From Exobacillus caeni (lineage in GTDB: Bacteria; Bacillota; Bacilli; Bacillales; Guptibacillaceae), in the NCBI RefSeq assembly GCF_005747095.1, contig NZ_SWLG01000012.1, positions 62,001 through 126,000 of the forward strand: DNA of 64,000 bases, given 5' to 3'. Under the pieces are notes generated by a model. It was given only the letters and a program-made list of their open reading frames with translations, was not told where the DNA came from and searched no databases. Below are positions 47,971 to 57,573 of the stretch, piece after piece. Both the position numbers and the translations under genes were made by a program. Position 1 is the stretch's first letter; every line of letters starts with the position of its first letter.

Positions 47971-49176
47971 ATGGAAGAAGAAAATAAGCTGCCTTTACAT
48001 GGAGTAAGAGTGCTTGAACTTGGTACCCTTTTAGCTGGACCTTTTTCAGGGAGACTCCTTGCAGACTTTGGCGCAGAAGTCATTAAAGTAGAGCCGCCAG
48101 GAAAGTCTGACCCGATGAGAGACTGGGGAAAAAAGAAAGATGGAGTAGGATTATGGTGGCCGATTCAATCAAGGAATAAAAAGTCTATTACACTCAATCT
48201 TCGGGAAGAAGAGGGACAAGCAGTCTTAAAAGATCTTGTAAAAGAATCAGATATTATTATTGAAAACTTTAGGCCTGGAACGATGGAAAAATGGGGCCTT
48301 TCTTACGAAGAACTGTCAGAAATTAACCCGGGAATCATAATGGTAAGAACTTCTGGGTTTGGACAGACCGGACCATATAAGAGCAGGGCCGGATTCGGAA
48401 GTGTTGCTGAAGCGATGGGAGGCCTTCGTTATGTAACAGGTTTTCCTGATAGACCGCCTTCGAGAATCGGAATTAGTATTGGGGATACGCTTGCTGCCCT
48501 GTTTGCAACGATCGGTTGTTTAACAGCACTCCATGAACGTGAACGATCAGGAAAGGGACAGATTGTTGATACGGCAATCTATGAAGCTGTTTTTTCCGTG
48601 ATGGAAAGTACAGTTCCCGACTATCTTTTAACCGGGTATCTCAGAGAGCGAATGGGAAATATTTTGCCAGGGGTTGCTCCTTCCAATATTTATTTAACAC
48701 AGGACGGTACATACATCGTGATCGGAGCGAATGCAGATGGCGTTTTCAAAAGATTATGCGAAGCGATGGGCCAGCCTGAGCTAGCTAATGATCCGGATTA
48801 TGCAACACATGATGCCAGAGGAAAGAATATGAAAGAGCTTGATGCGCTCATTGAGCGATGGACAAAGTCTTTGCCTGCAAAAGATTGCCTGTTGCTTTTA
48901 GAAGAACACGGGGTTCCATCCGGTATGATTTACAGCGCCAAGGAAATTGTCGAAGATCCACACTATCAAGATAGAGATATGATTTTATCAGTAGATCACC
49001 CTGAGCTCGGAGACTTTCCGATGCCAGGTATCGTCCCAAAGTTAAGCAGGACACCGGGAAAGGTTAATCATCCTGGAGCAGAAAAAATGGGTAAGAACAA
49101 TGATGAAATCTACGGAGATCTTCTAAAATATAACGACCATAGAATCGAAGAGTTAAAAGAAAGACAAATCATATAA
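47971..49176 (+). CDS. CaiB/BaiF-type (class III) CoA-transferase
   Basis: 401 residues, full-length class III CoA-transferase: VLELGTLLAGPFSGRLLADFGAEVIKVEPP at the N-terminus, RNKKSITLNLREEEG, and catalytic Asp172 in GISIGDTLAALFA, with the family GRGQ-VDTAIYEA segment. It moves CoA from a donor such as succinyl-CoA to an organic acid. It is the first gene of the plus-strand catabolic operon behind the GntR operator. The acid is unknown; itaconate, citramalate and mesaconate are acceptors of close relatives. Confidence 0.92.
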   Translation: MEEENKLPLHGVRVLELGTLLAGPFSGRLLADFGAEVIKVEPPGKSDPMRDWGKKKDGVGLWWPIQSRNKKSITLNLREEEGQAVLKDLVKESDIIIENFRPGTMEKWGLSYEELSEINPGIIMVRTSGFGQTGPYKSRAGFGSVAEAMGGLRYVTGFPDRPPSRIGISIGDTLAALFATIGCLTALHERERSGKGQIVDTAIYEAVFSVMESTVPDYLLTGYLRERMGNILPGVAPSNIYLTQDGTYIVIGANADGVFKRLCEAMGQPELANDPDYATHDARGKNMKELDALIERWTKSLPAKDCLLLLEEHGVPSGMIYSAKEIVEDPHYQDRDMILSVDHPELGDFPMPGIVPKLSRTPGKVNHPGAEKMGKNNDEIYGDLLKYNDHRIEELKERQII

Positions 49177-49187
49177 GGGTGATACCC

Positions 49188-49799
49188 ATGAAAGAATCGT
49201 TTGAAGGATTTGGAGAGAATATTCAGCCTGGTGAAAGGCCAGCCGTAGTAGTTGTTGATTTTATCAAAGGTTTCACTGACCCACAGTGCAAATTAGGATC
49301 TAATCTGGATGAAGAAGTAAACAATACTAAAAAGCTTTTAGATGCAGCCAGAAGTAAAAAGCTTCCTATCATTTTTACAACTGTAGTCTATGAACCCCAC
49401 TTTCTGGATGGGGGCTACTTTATAGAAAAGGTTCCCGCCCTAAAAAATCTAACAGCTGAGAGTGAATGGATAAAAGTCGATGAACGATTGGAAAGGAGGG
49501 ACGATTCAGAACCTCTGATCACAAAAAAGTATGCCAGTTCATTCTTTGGAACATCCCTTTCTTCTATTCTTGCTTATCATCGTGTGGATACGCTTATTGT
49601 TACAGGGTGTACCACCTCGGGATGTGTAAGGGCAACGGTGGTTGACGCACTCCAATATGGTTTTAAGCCAATCGTGCCTGAAGAGTGTGTCGGCGATCGA
49701 TCGGAACAGGCTCATCGCGCAAACTTAAACGATATACAGACTAAGTACGGAGAAGTTATAGGTATCGATTATTTACTTGATTTTTTGAAAGCGCTTTAA
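49188..49799 (+). CDS. Isochorismatase-family amidohydrolase
   Basis: A 203-residue cysteine hydrolase with the Asp24-Lys-Cys146 triad: VVVVDFIKGFTDP, TKKYASSFFGTSL (Lys113/114) and TGCTTSGCVRATVVDAL. The VDF-KGFTDP and TTSGCVRA forms are closest to N-carbamoylsarcosine amidase and maleamate amidohydrolase rather than to nicotinamidase. It would release ammonia from an open-chain amide or carbamoyl compound, the expected product of the neighbouring HyuA/HyuB ring-opening enzyme. ATG 49188 follows AGGGTGA. Confidence 0.9.
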   Translation: MKESFEGFGENIQPGERPAVVVVDFIKGFTDPQCKLGSNLDEEVNNTKKLLDAARSKKLPIIFTTVVYEPHFLDGGYFIEKVPALKNLTAESEWIKVDERLERRDDSEPLITKKYASSFFGTSLSSILAYHRVDTLIVTGCTTSGCVRATVVDALQYGFKPIVPEECVGDRSEQAHRANLNDIQTKYGEVIGIDYLLDFLKAL

Positions 49800-49829
49800 A
49801 GTTTTCACTAAAACGATAAGGGGGACTAA

Positions 49830-51887
49830 ATGATGTATCGAATTGCAGTTGATGTAGGTGGAACTTTCACAGATATCGTGCTCCAAAATGAAAAGACGGG
49901 TGAGATCTTTGGAACTAAGACACCTTCAACACCAACAGACCAATCCATTGGGTTAATGAACGGAATTAAAAAAATCTGTGAGGAAAATAATGTTGCTATC
50001 TCAGAGATCCAATCTATCATCCACGGAACAACTGTAGCGACCAATGCTGTACTGGAAGGCAAAGGAGCAAAAGTTGGCCTCATTACAACAGAAGGATTTG
50101 AACAGATTCTACATGTAGCCAGGTCCTGGACACCAGCTCCGATCAGTGCGTGGATGGGCTTTCTTAAACCTGATCCCCTTGCAGACCTAATTTATACTCG
50201 TGGAGCTAAGGAAAGGATTACAGCCCAGGGGGAAATTCATACAGAACTGGACGAGGAACATATTCGTTCAGAAATCCAGTCGCTTTACGAGCAGGGTGTC
50301 GAAAGCCTTACTGTTAGTCTTGTTAACTCCTACGCAAACCCCACACATGAACAACGCATAAAAGAGATTGCTGAGGAAATTAACCCGGATATTCTCGTTA
50401 CCGTTTCTTTTGATATTCTTCCGGAATTTCGTGAATATGAAAGAACTTTAACAACCGTTATGAATTCCTATGTAAGGCCTCCAATGCAAAAGTATCTGAA
50501 CAATATTCGAAATAAAATGGATGAACAGAAGCTGGACAGCCGTATTAGTATCGTTCGATCGGATGGAGGACTTATGAGTATTCCTGCTGCTTCCTCTCGT
50601 CCTGTCCACACAATGCTTTCAGGACCATCAGGAGGAGTTACGGCATCTGCTATGATCGGGGTCCAGACTGGTTATCGGAATGTTATATCTTTTGATATGG
50701 GAGGAACATCTACTGATGTTGCCCTGACCTATGACGGAACTCCCCGTGTTTCACGTGAGACGAAGGTGGGCGTGTTTCCAGTAAAATCCCCTTCCCTCGA
50801 AGTAGTCAGTATTGGTGCAGGAGGAGGTTCGATTGCCCATGTTCCTTTAACAGGAGCCCTTCGAGTCGGCCCTCAGAGTGCAGGTTCAGAACCAGGACCG
50901 GCAAGTTATGATAGAGGAGGGGAAGATCCTACTGTGACCGATGCCAACGTAGTGCTCGGATATTTACCACCCAGTCTTGTTGGCGGAGAGATGCAATTAA
51001 ATGTAGAAGCTGCGAAAAAATCGATGGATAGTGTGGCTGAAAAGCTAAATACAGATATCTATCGTGCAGCCAAGGGTGTATATGACATTGTTAATGAAAA
51101 CATGTATGGAGCTACACGTGTGGTTTCAGTTGAAAAAGGTTATGATCCACGCGAGTTTTCATTACTTGCTTTAGGCGGCGCAGGTCCACTCCATGCAAAC
51201 GCACTTGGAGAACTAACCGGATGCTTCCCTGTTATTGTCCCTCCGACCCCGGGAGTTTTGTCAGCACTAGGATTTTTACAATCGGATATTCGAAATGAAT
51301 ATTCCAGGACATTCATCCGTACGTTAAGCCAGCTTGATACCCGAGAAATTATTTCCGAACTAAACAAACTAGGCAAGGAAAGTGATGAATGGTTAGATCA
51401 GGAAAAAGTAAACGAAAAACAAAGGAAAATCAAATATGAAGTAGATGTTCGTTATTTCCGTCAGGGGCACGAGATTCCGATCGAGGTTACAAAAGACAAG
51501 CTTGAAAAAGAAGGATTAGGTATTTTAAAACGGACTTTTGATGAAATCCACGAAAAGGTCTACGGTTTTAAAATGGACACCGAGGTTGAAGTGGTTAACA
51601 TCCGTGCTGTTGCGATTGGTAAAGTGCTATCACCTGCTATCCCGCTTTCAGAAGAGGGAGGAGAAGACGCGTCTCAAGCGATTGTCGATGAAAAGCATGA
51701 AGCTTATTTTGATGGAGAATTTGTGAATGCACCAATTTATGAAAGAAGCCTCTTAAGGCCGAATAATAAAGTTTCTGGGCCGGCGATCATAAGCCAGAAA
51801 GACACGACGACGCTAGTGCTCCCGGGTTATACAGCTGAGATCGATAAGCACATGAATATCCTTATCCAGAAAGGAGATTTAAAATGA
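49830..51887 (+). CDS. hyuA: Hydantoinase/oxoprolinase-family subunit A (HyuA)
   Basis: 685 residues: an actin-like ATPase fold starting YRIAVDVGGTFTDIVLQNE, with HGTTVATNAVLEGKGAKVGLITTEGFEQ and the conserved FDMGGTSTDVAL and GAGGGSIAHV phosphate-binding loops. This is the ATP-binding subunit of ATP-dependent amidohydrolases (N-methylhydantoinase, caprolactamase, 5-oxoprolinase). It phosphorylates and opens a lactam, imide or hydantoin ring together with HyuB. Two adjacent ATGs (49830, 49833) follow AGGGGGA. It is translationally coupled to hyuB. Confidence 0.93.
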   Translation: MMYRIAVDVGGTFTDIVLQNEKTGEIFGTKTPSTPTDQSIGLMNGIKKICEENNVAISEIQSIIHGTTVATNAVLEGKGAKVGLITTEGFEQILHVARSWTPAPISAWMGFLKPDPLADLIYTRGAKERITAQGEIHTELDEEHIRSEIQSLYEQGVESLTVSLVNSYANPTHEQRIKEIAEEINPDILVTVSFDILPEFREYERTLTTVMNSYVRPPMQKYLNNIRNKMDEQKLDSRISIVRSDGGLMSIPAASSRPVHTMLSGPSGGVTASAMIGVQTGYRNVISFDMGGTSTDVALTYDGTPRVSRETKVGVFPVKSPSLEVVSIGAGGGSIAHVPLTGALRVGPQSAGSEPGPASYDRGGEDPTVTDANVVLGYLPPSLVGGEMQLNVEAAKKSMDSVAEKLNTDIYRAAKGVYDIVNENMYGATRVVSVEKGYDPREFSLLALGGAGPLHANALGELTGCFPVIVPPTPGVLSALGFLQSDIRNEYSRTFIRTLSQLDTREIISELNKLGKESDEWLDQEKVNEKQRKIKYEVDVRYFRQGHEIPIEVTKDKLEKEGLGILKRTFDEIHEKVYGFKMDTEVEVVNIRAVAIGKVLSPAIPLSEEGGEDASQAIVDEKHEAYFDGEFVNAPIYERSLLRPNNKVSGPAIISQKDTTTLVLPGYTAEIDKHMNILIQKGDLK

Positions 51888-53653
51888 CGAAAATTGATTC
51901 CATTACTGTCGATATTATTGAAAACGCCTTAAAGAATGTTAAAGAAGAAATGGATGTAACGTTATTTCGCTCAGCCATGTCACCTGTTATTAGGGAACAG
52001 CATGATTGCTTCCCGATGATTACTGATCCGGATGGTAAGATGGTGGTCGGAAACTTCGGTTCACATGTACCTGAGGTTATTAATCAATTTCCAGAAGGTG
52101 TTAATGAAGGGGATGTCATATTCTTGAGTGATCCATACAGTTGCGGTGGATCTATCTCTCACATTAATGACTGGATGGTAATCATCCCAATCTTCTATCA
52201 AGAGAAGATTGTCGGCTATTCATCAATGTTTGGACATGTGATGGACGTGGGCGGGCCAGTTGCCTCAAGTATGCCTGTAACAGCCAAAACAATTTACGGA
52301 GAAGGCGTGCGCTTTCCTCCGGTGAAGCTTTTTGAAAAAGGCGAGTTGAACAAGGCGATCATTTCCATCATTAAAGCAAATACAAGGACTCCAATTGAGA
52401 ACTACAGTGACCTGATGGCAATCGTTGCTTCCTGCCGTACAGCTGAAAAGCGCGTACAGGAGTTATGTGAACGATTTGGGGCAAAGTTTTATCTTCAGGC
52501 CCTTGATGCTTTACTAGAAAGAACTAATGTGATGATGCGTCAGCTTATCCAGAACTTCCTGCCCGAGAAACCTGTTTCTTTTGAGGATTACATCGATGAT
52601 GATGGGTTAGGAAACGGTCCTTATAAGATGAAGTTAACGATTTGGAGAGAAGGAGACAATGCTTACTTCGACTGGGAAGGAACAGATAAACAATCGCCGG
52701 GTCCGATTAACTATTACCTGAGTGATTCCATGTTCAAAATGTTTATCGGCGCATTTCTTATCTCGGTGTTCGACCCTGCGATCATGTTTAATGATGGGTT
52801 CTATGATGTTCTTCATGTCAAAACGCCTGAAGGGTGCTTGATGAGACCGAAACAGCCTGCAGCCCTCGGTTGCCGTACCCATGCTTTGAGCCGTTTGTTC
52901 GATGTGCTTAGTGGAGCGCTTTCGATTAACACACCACAAAATAGCCCTGCAGCTGGATATGGAACAAGCCCTTACTTCATTTATTCAGGGTACGATGAAG
53001 AAGACCGATATTTCAACTTGATGGAAGTTATGTATGGAGGATTGCCAGGACGTCCTATCGGTGATGGACTCGATGGGCATTCCTGGTGGCCGGCATTCGT
53101 TAACATTCCAACTGAATATCTAGAAACCTACTATCCGTTACGAGTGGAATACTATCAAACAGGAACAGATTCGGGCGGAGCAGGACTTCATAGGGGCGGT
53201 AACTGTAATGAAAAGCTTTATACATGTCTGGCTAAAGGATCCGTATCAATCCACGATGACCGTTCGACCATCCAACCATGGGGAATCAACGGTGGAGAAC
53301 CAGGTTCCTCATCCTCAAAACTGTTGATTAAAAAAGACGGCACAAAGATTCCTTTGGCTTCCAAAGTAGACAACGTTGAGGTGGAACCGGGAGACCAAAT
53401 CCTATTCATTACTGGTGGAAGCGGCGGATGGGGAGACCCAATCGAGCGTGAACCGGAAAAAGTTCGCCAGGATGTTTCTAGAGGTCTCGTCAGCATTGAC
53501 AAAGCTAAAAAGGCATACGGTGTTGTGCTCGATCCAGTCACATATGATGTTAAAGAGAAAGAAACAGTCGAGCTTCGAAACCAAATGAAAAATACCAGGG
53601 AGCCACTAACCGCTTTCAACTTTGGCAATCGTGGAGAAGTAGTGAAGATGTAA
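51884..53653 (+). CDS. hyuB: Hydantoinase/oxoprolinase-family subunit B (HyuB)
   Basis: 589 residues: KEEMDVTLFRSAMSPVIREQHDCFPMITDPDGKMVVG, SDPYSCGGSISHINDWMVI, HVMDVGGPVASSMP and the C-terminal GGSGGWGDPIEREPEKVRQDV are hallmarks of the hydantoinase B / 5-oxoprolinase family. It forms the catalytic partner of HyuA. The ATG lies in the hyuA stop (ATGA). A strong hairpin follows the stop, so genes further down may be expressed less. The substrate is not readable from sequence. Confidence 0.93.
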   Translation: MTKIDSITVDIIENALKNVKEEMDVTLFRSAMSPVIREQHDCFPMITDPDGKMVVGNFGSHVPEVINQFPEGVNEGDVIFLSDPYSCGGSISHINDWMVIIPIFYQEKIVGYSSMFGHVMDVGGPVASSMPVTAKTIYGEGVRFPPVKLFEKGELNKAIISIIKANTRTPIENYSDLMAIVASCRTAEKRVQELCERFGAKFYLQALDALLERTNVMMRQLIQNFLPEKPVSFEDYIDDDGLGNGPYKMKLTIWREGDNAYFDWEGTDKQSPGPINYYLSDSMFKMFIGAFLISVFDPAIMFNDGFYDVLHVKTPEGCLMRPKQPAALGCRTHALSRLFDVLSGALSINTPQNSPAAGYGTSPYFIYSGYDEEDRYFNLMEVMYGGLPGRPIGDGLDGHSWWPAFVNIPTEYLETYYPLRVEYYQTGTDSGGAGLHRGGNCNEKLYTCLAKGSVSIHDDRSTIQPWGINGGEPGSSSSKLLIKKDGTKIPLASKVDNVEVEPGDQILFITGGSGGWGDPIEREPEKVRQDVSRGLVSIDKAKKAYGVVLDPVTYDVKEKETVELRNQMKNTREPLTAFNFGNRGEVVKM

Positions 53654-53659
53654 TAATAA

Positions 53660-53690
53660 AGGGGTGCTTGAACGAAGCACCCCTATTTTA
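53660..53690 (+). terminator. Internal terminator after hyuB
   Basis: AGGGGTGCTT-gaacg-AAGCACCCCT followed by ATTTT, only 15 bp before the next start. It probably attenuates rather than ends the operon. Confidence 0.7.
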
Positions 53691-53704
53691 GGTAGGTGAA
53701 ACGC

Positions 53705-54499
53705 TTGGAATATCAGACGATAAAAACAGAAGTAATCAATAATGTAGGAAGGATTTATCTGGACAGAGCGGAAGCGGGAAATAGCGTTACACTTGAGTTT
53801 GCAAGGGAGCTCGAAAGTATTTCTAGCATTTTTAAGGAAAAGAAGGAGGTAAGAGTTGTTGTTATTGCGGGTCGTGGCAAGCACTTTTCTGTTGGAGGGG
53901 ATTTGAAGGCTTTTGCTGAAAAAAGTAACATTTCTTCCCACCTACGGGAGGTCACTGTTCCTTTGCATCAAGCGATAAATAACCTTGTTACGATGAAAAA
54001 GCCTGTCGTTGCAGAGGTGAATGGTACTGTTGCAGGAGGCGGTATAGGCATTGTTTGTGCTGCTGATATTGTTGTAGCTTCTGAAAATTCTCGGTTTGTG
54101 ATGGCTTATACGAAAGCAGGCCTGACACCTGATGGATCAACAAGTTATTTTCTACCACGTCTGATCGGCCTGAAAAAGTCGCTTGAACTGGCGCTGTTGA
54201 ATCGAAAGCTTACTGCAGAAGAAGCACTTCAATGGGGTATTGTAACCAGAGTCTGTCAGGAAGAACAATTATCAGAGGAGGTTCAAAAAATCGCAAATGA
54301 GCTTATCGCTGGTGCAACAGAAGCATTTGGACTAACTAAAGAGCTCCTTTACCATTCATTTGAACATACATTATTAGAACAGATGGAAAAAGAATCTCTT
54401 CAAATTTCAGACAGGGTCTCTTCTGAAGAAGGGCAGGAAGGGATACGTGCGTTTCTAGAAAAACGAAAGCCGGATTTTTCAAACAATACTAGGACTTAG
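53705..54499 (+). CDS. Enoyl-CoA hydratase/isomerase-family protein (PaaG-like)
   Basis: 264 residues of crotonase fold: GRGKHFSVGGDLKAF and NGTVAGGGIGIVCAADIVVASENSRFVMAYTKAGL form the oxyanion hole. The first catalytic glutamate of true hydratases (GGGxE) is Gly here. In place of the second the sequence has LTPDGSTSYFLPRLIG, with the Asp of PaaG/isomerase types. An isomerase or hydrolase reaction on a CoA ester is therefore more likely than hydration. TTG 53705 is used, as GTG 53696 is within the GGTAGGTGA site. Confidence 0.88.
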   Translation: MEYQTIKTEVINNVGRIYLDRAEAGNSVTLEFARELESISSIFKEKKEVRVVVIAGRGKHFSVGGDLKAFAEKSNISSHLREVTVPLHQAINNLVTMKKPVVAEVNGTVAGGGIGIVCAADIVVASENSRFVMAYTKAGLTPDGSTSYFLPRLIGLKKSLELALLNRKLTAEEALQWGIVTRVCQEEQLSEEVQKIANELIAGATEAFGLTKELLYHSFEHTLLEQMEKESLQISDRVSSEEGQEGIRAFLEKRKPDFSNNTRT

Positions 54500-54518
54500 T
54501 TAAGAAAGGGGATTCGGA

Positions 54519-55937
54519 ATGGGGAAAACCCTTTATGAAAAAATATGGGACAAACATGTTGTCCATAACAATGACGACCAGCCAGCTTTACTTTATATTG
54601 ACCTTCACTTGATTCATGAAGTGACTTCGCCTCAAGCTTTTTCTGGGCTTAGAGAAGCGAACAGGCCTGTCCGGCGTCCTGAATTGACGCTAGCGACAAT
54701 GGATCATAGCATCCCCACCGCTTCTCGCAGTTATCCATTTCGGGATCCAACTGCCCAGCTTCAGGTTGAAACACTTGAAAAGAACTGCCGAGATTTTGGT
54801 GTCCAGCTCTATAATTTAGAAAGCGACATGCAGGGAATCGTCCACGTTATCGCCCCGGAGTTAGGGTTAACTCTACCCGGTCAAACAATGGTTTGTGGAG
54901 ACAGCCATACTTCCACTCACGGCGCTTTTGGCGCTCTGGCATTTGGAATCGGGACAAGTGAAGTCGAGCATGTTCTTGCTACACAGTGCCTGAAACAATA
55001 TCCATCCAAGACGTTGTCTATTATGATCAATGGGAGATTGCCTGAAGCCGTAACTTCAAAAGACTTAATTCTATCTATCATAGGAAAGTATGGAAACGAT
55101 TTTGCTGCTGGCCATGTTATCGAATACCGCGGAGAAGCCATTGAAGCATTATCGATGGAAGAGCGAATGACAATCTGTAACATGTCGATCGAATTTGGCG
55201 CGAGGGCAGGATTAATTGCGCCAGACGATGTTACGTTTGATTATGTGAAAAACAAGCCTTTTGCACCAAAAGGAGAAAAGTGGGACCAGGCATTATCAGA
55301 GTGGAAGTCATTATATAGTGATGAGGATGCAAATTTTAATATCTCGATCGAATTTGATGCAACTAAAGTAGCCCCTCAGGTTACATGGGGAACAAATCCT
55401 GGATTCGTCGGGGGTATCGATGAATCTGTTCCAAATCCCGATTCACTGTCAAAAGAAAATAAGAAGGAAGCAGAGGACGCCCTTGTCTATATGGGGCTTG
55501 AACCTGGAACCAAGATGGAAGAGATTGCGGTGGATACTGTTTTTATTGGTTCCTGTACGAACAGCCGAATCGAAGATTTACGAGAAGCTGCGAAAATCGT
55601 TAAAGGATACAAAGTCTTCCCAGAGATACGTGCGCTTGTTGTGCCTGGCTCGCAACAGGTGAAAAAGCAAGCGGAGCAAGAGGGGCTTGACAAGATATTT
55701 TTAGAAGCTGGATTCGAATGGCGAAATTCCGGATGCAGTATGTGCCTGGGTATGAATGAAGACATTGTAATGCCTGGTGAACGATGTGCTTCCACATCAA
55801 ATCGGAATTTTGAGGGCAGGCAGGGAAGAAATGCCCGGACGCATCTTGTTAGTCCATCTATGGCAGCTGCCGCAGCGATTAAAGGGCACTTTTATGATGT
55901 GAGGAATTGGGATTTCAAGAAGGAGGTCATCCAATGA
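54519..55937 (+). CDS. leuC: LeuC-type (iso)propylmalate/citraconate hydratase large subunit
   Basis: 472 residues, aconitase-family large subunit with [59 protein letters not shown] and [4Fe-4S] ligands in [13 protein letters not shown] and [10 protein letters not shown]. Sequence and length are those of genuine LeuC. No leuA or leuB is present, no T-box leader precedes it, and all neighbours are catabolic. It may therefore hydrate a maleate- or citraconate-like acid rather than make leucine; LeuCD enzymes are known to accept citraconate/methylmalate. It is coupled to leuD by ATGA. Confidence 0.88.
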   Translation: MGKTLYEKIWDKHVVHNNDDQPALLYIDLHLIHEVTSPQAFSGLREANRPVRRPELTLATMDHSIPTASRSYPFRDPTAQLQVETLEKNCRDFGVQLYNLESDMQGIVHVIAPELGLTLPGQTMVCGDSHTSTHGAFGALAFGIGTSEVEHVLATQCLKQYPSKTLSIMINGRLPEAVTSKDLILSIIGKYGNDFAAGHVIEYRGEAIEALSMEERMTICNMSIEFGARAGLIAPDDVTFDYVKNKPFAPKGEKWDQALSEWKSLYSDEDANFNISIEFDATKVAPQVTWGTNPGFVGGIDESVPNPDSLSKENKKEAEDALVYMGLEPGTKMEEIAVDTVFIGSCTNSRIEDLREAAKIVKGYKVFPEIRALVVPGSQQVKKQAEQEGLDKIFLEAGFEWRNSGCSMCLGMNEDIVMPGERCASTSNRNFEGRQGRNARTHLVSPSMAAAAAIKGHFYDVRNWDFKKEVIQ

Positions 55938-56557
55938 AACCATTCATTGCCCATGAAGGTATCGTCGTACCACTGGACCGGCCTAACGTTGATACCGATG
56001 CGATTCTTCCCAAGCAATTTTTAAAACGTGTGGAGAAAAAAGGTTATGGAAAATATTTGTTCTTTGACTGGCGATACCATGATAATCAGGAAGAAAATCC
56101 AGAGTTTATTTTAAACAAGCATGTATATAAAAAAGCATCCATATTATTAACTCGCAAAAATTTCGGGTCAGGATCTTCAAGGGAGCATGCCCCATGGGCG
56201 TTGAAGGACTTTGGCTTCCGTGTTATTATTGCTCCTTCGTTCGCGGATATTTTTTATAACAATTGCTTTAAAAATGGCATTTTACCAATCGTCATTTCAG
56301 AAACTCTTGTAAGTGACCTTTTCGAAAACGTAAACAGAGTGGAAGGCTACACACTAAGAGTTGATCTTGACTCGCAAACGATTGAAGGAAAGCACGGTTT
56401 CCATACTCGATTTGAAGTCGATTCTTTTCGTAAAGAAATGCTTTTAAACGGGAGGGATGAAATTAGCATGACCCTTCAAGAAGAAGAGTTAATTGAAAAA
56501 TTCGAAGGAAAGCATAATGTGTATTTTCAGTTTGATGTTCCAGAGAATAAAAATTGA
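55934..56557 (+). CDS. leuD: LeuC/LeuD-type hydratase small subunit
   Basis: 207 residues: [42 protein letters not shown] and [48 protein letters not shown], the swivelling small-subunit domain with its substrate-binding GSGSSREHA loop. It pairs with the upstream large subunit. ATG 55934 overlaps the leuC stop and follows AAGGAGG. A terminator closes this transcription unit. Confidence 0.92.
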   Translation: MKPFIAHEGIVVPLDRPNVDTDAILPKQFLKRVEKKGYGKYLFFDWRYHDNQEENPEFILNKHVYKKASILLTRKNFGSGSSREHAPWALKDFGFRVIIAPSFADIFYNNCFKNGILPIVISETLVSDLFENVNRVEGYTLRVDLDSQTIEGKHGFHTRFEVDSFRKEMLLNGRDEISMTLQEEELIEKFEGKHNVYFQFDVPENKN

Positions 56558-56565
56558 ATCACAAT

Positions 56566-56618
56566 AGGGGCGACCTTCAAAGGATACTTTATCCTTTTGG
56601 GTCAGCCCCTTTTTTTCT
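56566..56618 (+). terminator. Terminator after leuD
   Basis: A long stem, AGGGGCGACC...AAAGGATA with TATCCTTTTGGGTCAGCCCCT, followed by T7. Confidence 0.88.
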
Positions 56619-56690
56619 GTCGAAACAAATGTCGAAAAAGAGGGAATTAACAAAACTTTAGTCCAAATATTTGTAATTTTAAGAATATTG

Positions 56691-56719
56691 TTGAAACTAA
56701 CAAAACTATCATATATACT
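56691..56719 (+). promoter_or_regulatory. Promoter of the SDR-ABC transporter unit
   Basis: TTGAAA (56691-56696), 17-nt spacer, TATACT (56714-56719). A TTGTT-gaaact-AACAA dyad (56688-56703) overlaps the -35 and could bind the GntR protein encoded at 58635. Confidence 0.7.
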
Positions 56720-56747
56720 TAGAAAAAATAAAGCAAAGGAGAAGCAT

Positions 56748-57563
56748 ATGACGCAAAGTGTTAACAGTTTACAGTTAACTTTCGAAAATAAGGTCGTCGT
56801 TGTTACAGGTGCAGGCCATGGAATCGGAAGGTCGATCTGTAAGGAGTTTGCTAGACGCGGAGCATATGTAGCAGCTACAGATATCCTGGATGGTCCGTTG
56901 TCTGATACAAAACATGAAGTAGAAGAAGTGGTTGCTTCTGCTGGTGCATCTTCCAAAATACATACTTATACAACAGATCTTACACAGGCGGATCAGTCAG
57001 ATCATTTAGTAGAACAGGTTATAAAAGATTTTCAGAAGATCGATATTCTTGTAAACGTGGCCGGAGGGGTCGTCGGGCAGGTCCATCAGCCGATTGAAAA
57101 TGTAACAGACGAGCAATGGGAGAGCATTCTTAAAGTGAATCTTAACACATGCTTTTATATGGTCCGGGCCGTGGCGCCATATATGAAAGAGAAACAGTAT
57201 GGCCGAATTGTAAATATTTCAAGTGGTGCCGGCAGAAGCAGCAGCCTGACAGGGATCCAGGCATATACCTCTGCAAAGGCAGGGCAGATTGGTTTTACTA
57301 GGCAGATGGCTCGTGAACTCGGAAAATATGGGATCACTGTCAACAATGTCGCTCCAGGTTTTGTACTTTCTAATCCTTCTACACAAAAACAATGGGAAGC
57401 AATGTCACCAACAGAACAGGAGCAGTTAAAGGAATCAATCTCTCTAAAACGGCTTGGAGAACCAGAGGATATTGCATATCCAGTCTTATTCTTTGCTTCT
57501 GACTTTGCACGGTATGTAAGTGGACAGATCATCTCCGCTGACGGAGGCTTACAACTTTTCTAG
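56748..57563 (+). CDS. Short-chain dehydrogenase/reductase
   Basis: 271 residues, classical SDR: cofactor loop TGAGHGIGRS (about 25-34), NVAGG, and the Ser-Tyr-Lys triad in NISSGAGRSSSLTGIQAYTSAKAGQIGF. The C-terminus DFARYVSGQIISADGGLQLF is typical of FabG-like members. It interconverts a hydroxy group and a ketone with NAD(P). ATG 56748 follows AAAGGAG; the upstream extension of the frame lacks homology. It is the first gene of the second plus-strand unit. Substrate unknown. Confidence 0.92.
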   Translation: MTQSVNSLQLTFENKVVVVTGAGHGIGRSICKEFARRGAYVAATDILDGPLSDTKHEVEEVVASAGASSKIHTYTTDLTQADQSDHLVEQVIKDFQKIDILVNVAGGVVGQVHQPIENVTDEQWESILKVNLNTCFYMVRAVAPYMKEKQYGRIVNISSGAGRSSSLTGIQAYTSAKAGQIGFTRQMARELGKYGITVNNVAPGFVLSNPSTQKQWEAMSPTEQEQLKESISLKRLGEPEDIAYPVLFFASDFARYVSGQIISADGGLQLF

Positions 57564-57573
57564 GAGGTACGAT

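Noticed and set aside
54300-54519. T-box or leucine attenuator upstream of leuC
   Set aside because: The 20-bp gap after the crotonase gene contains only a ribosome binding site; no T-box or specifier-loop sequence is present.
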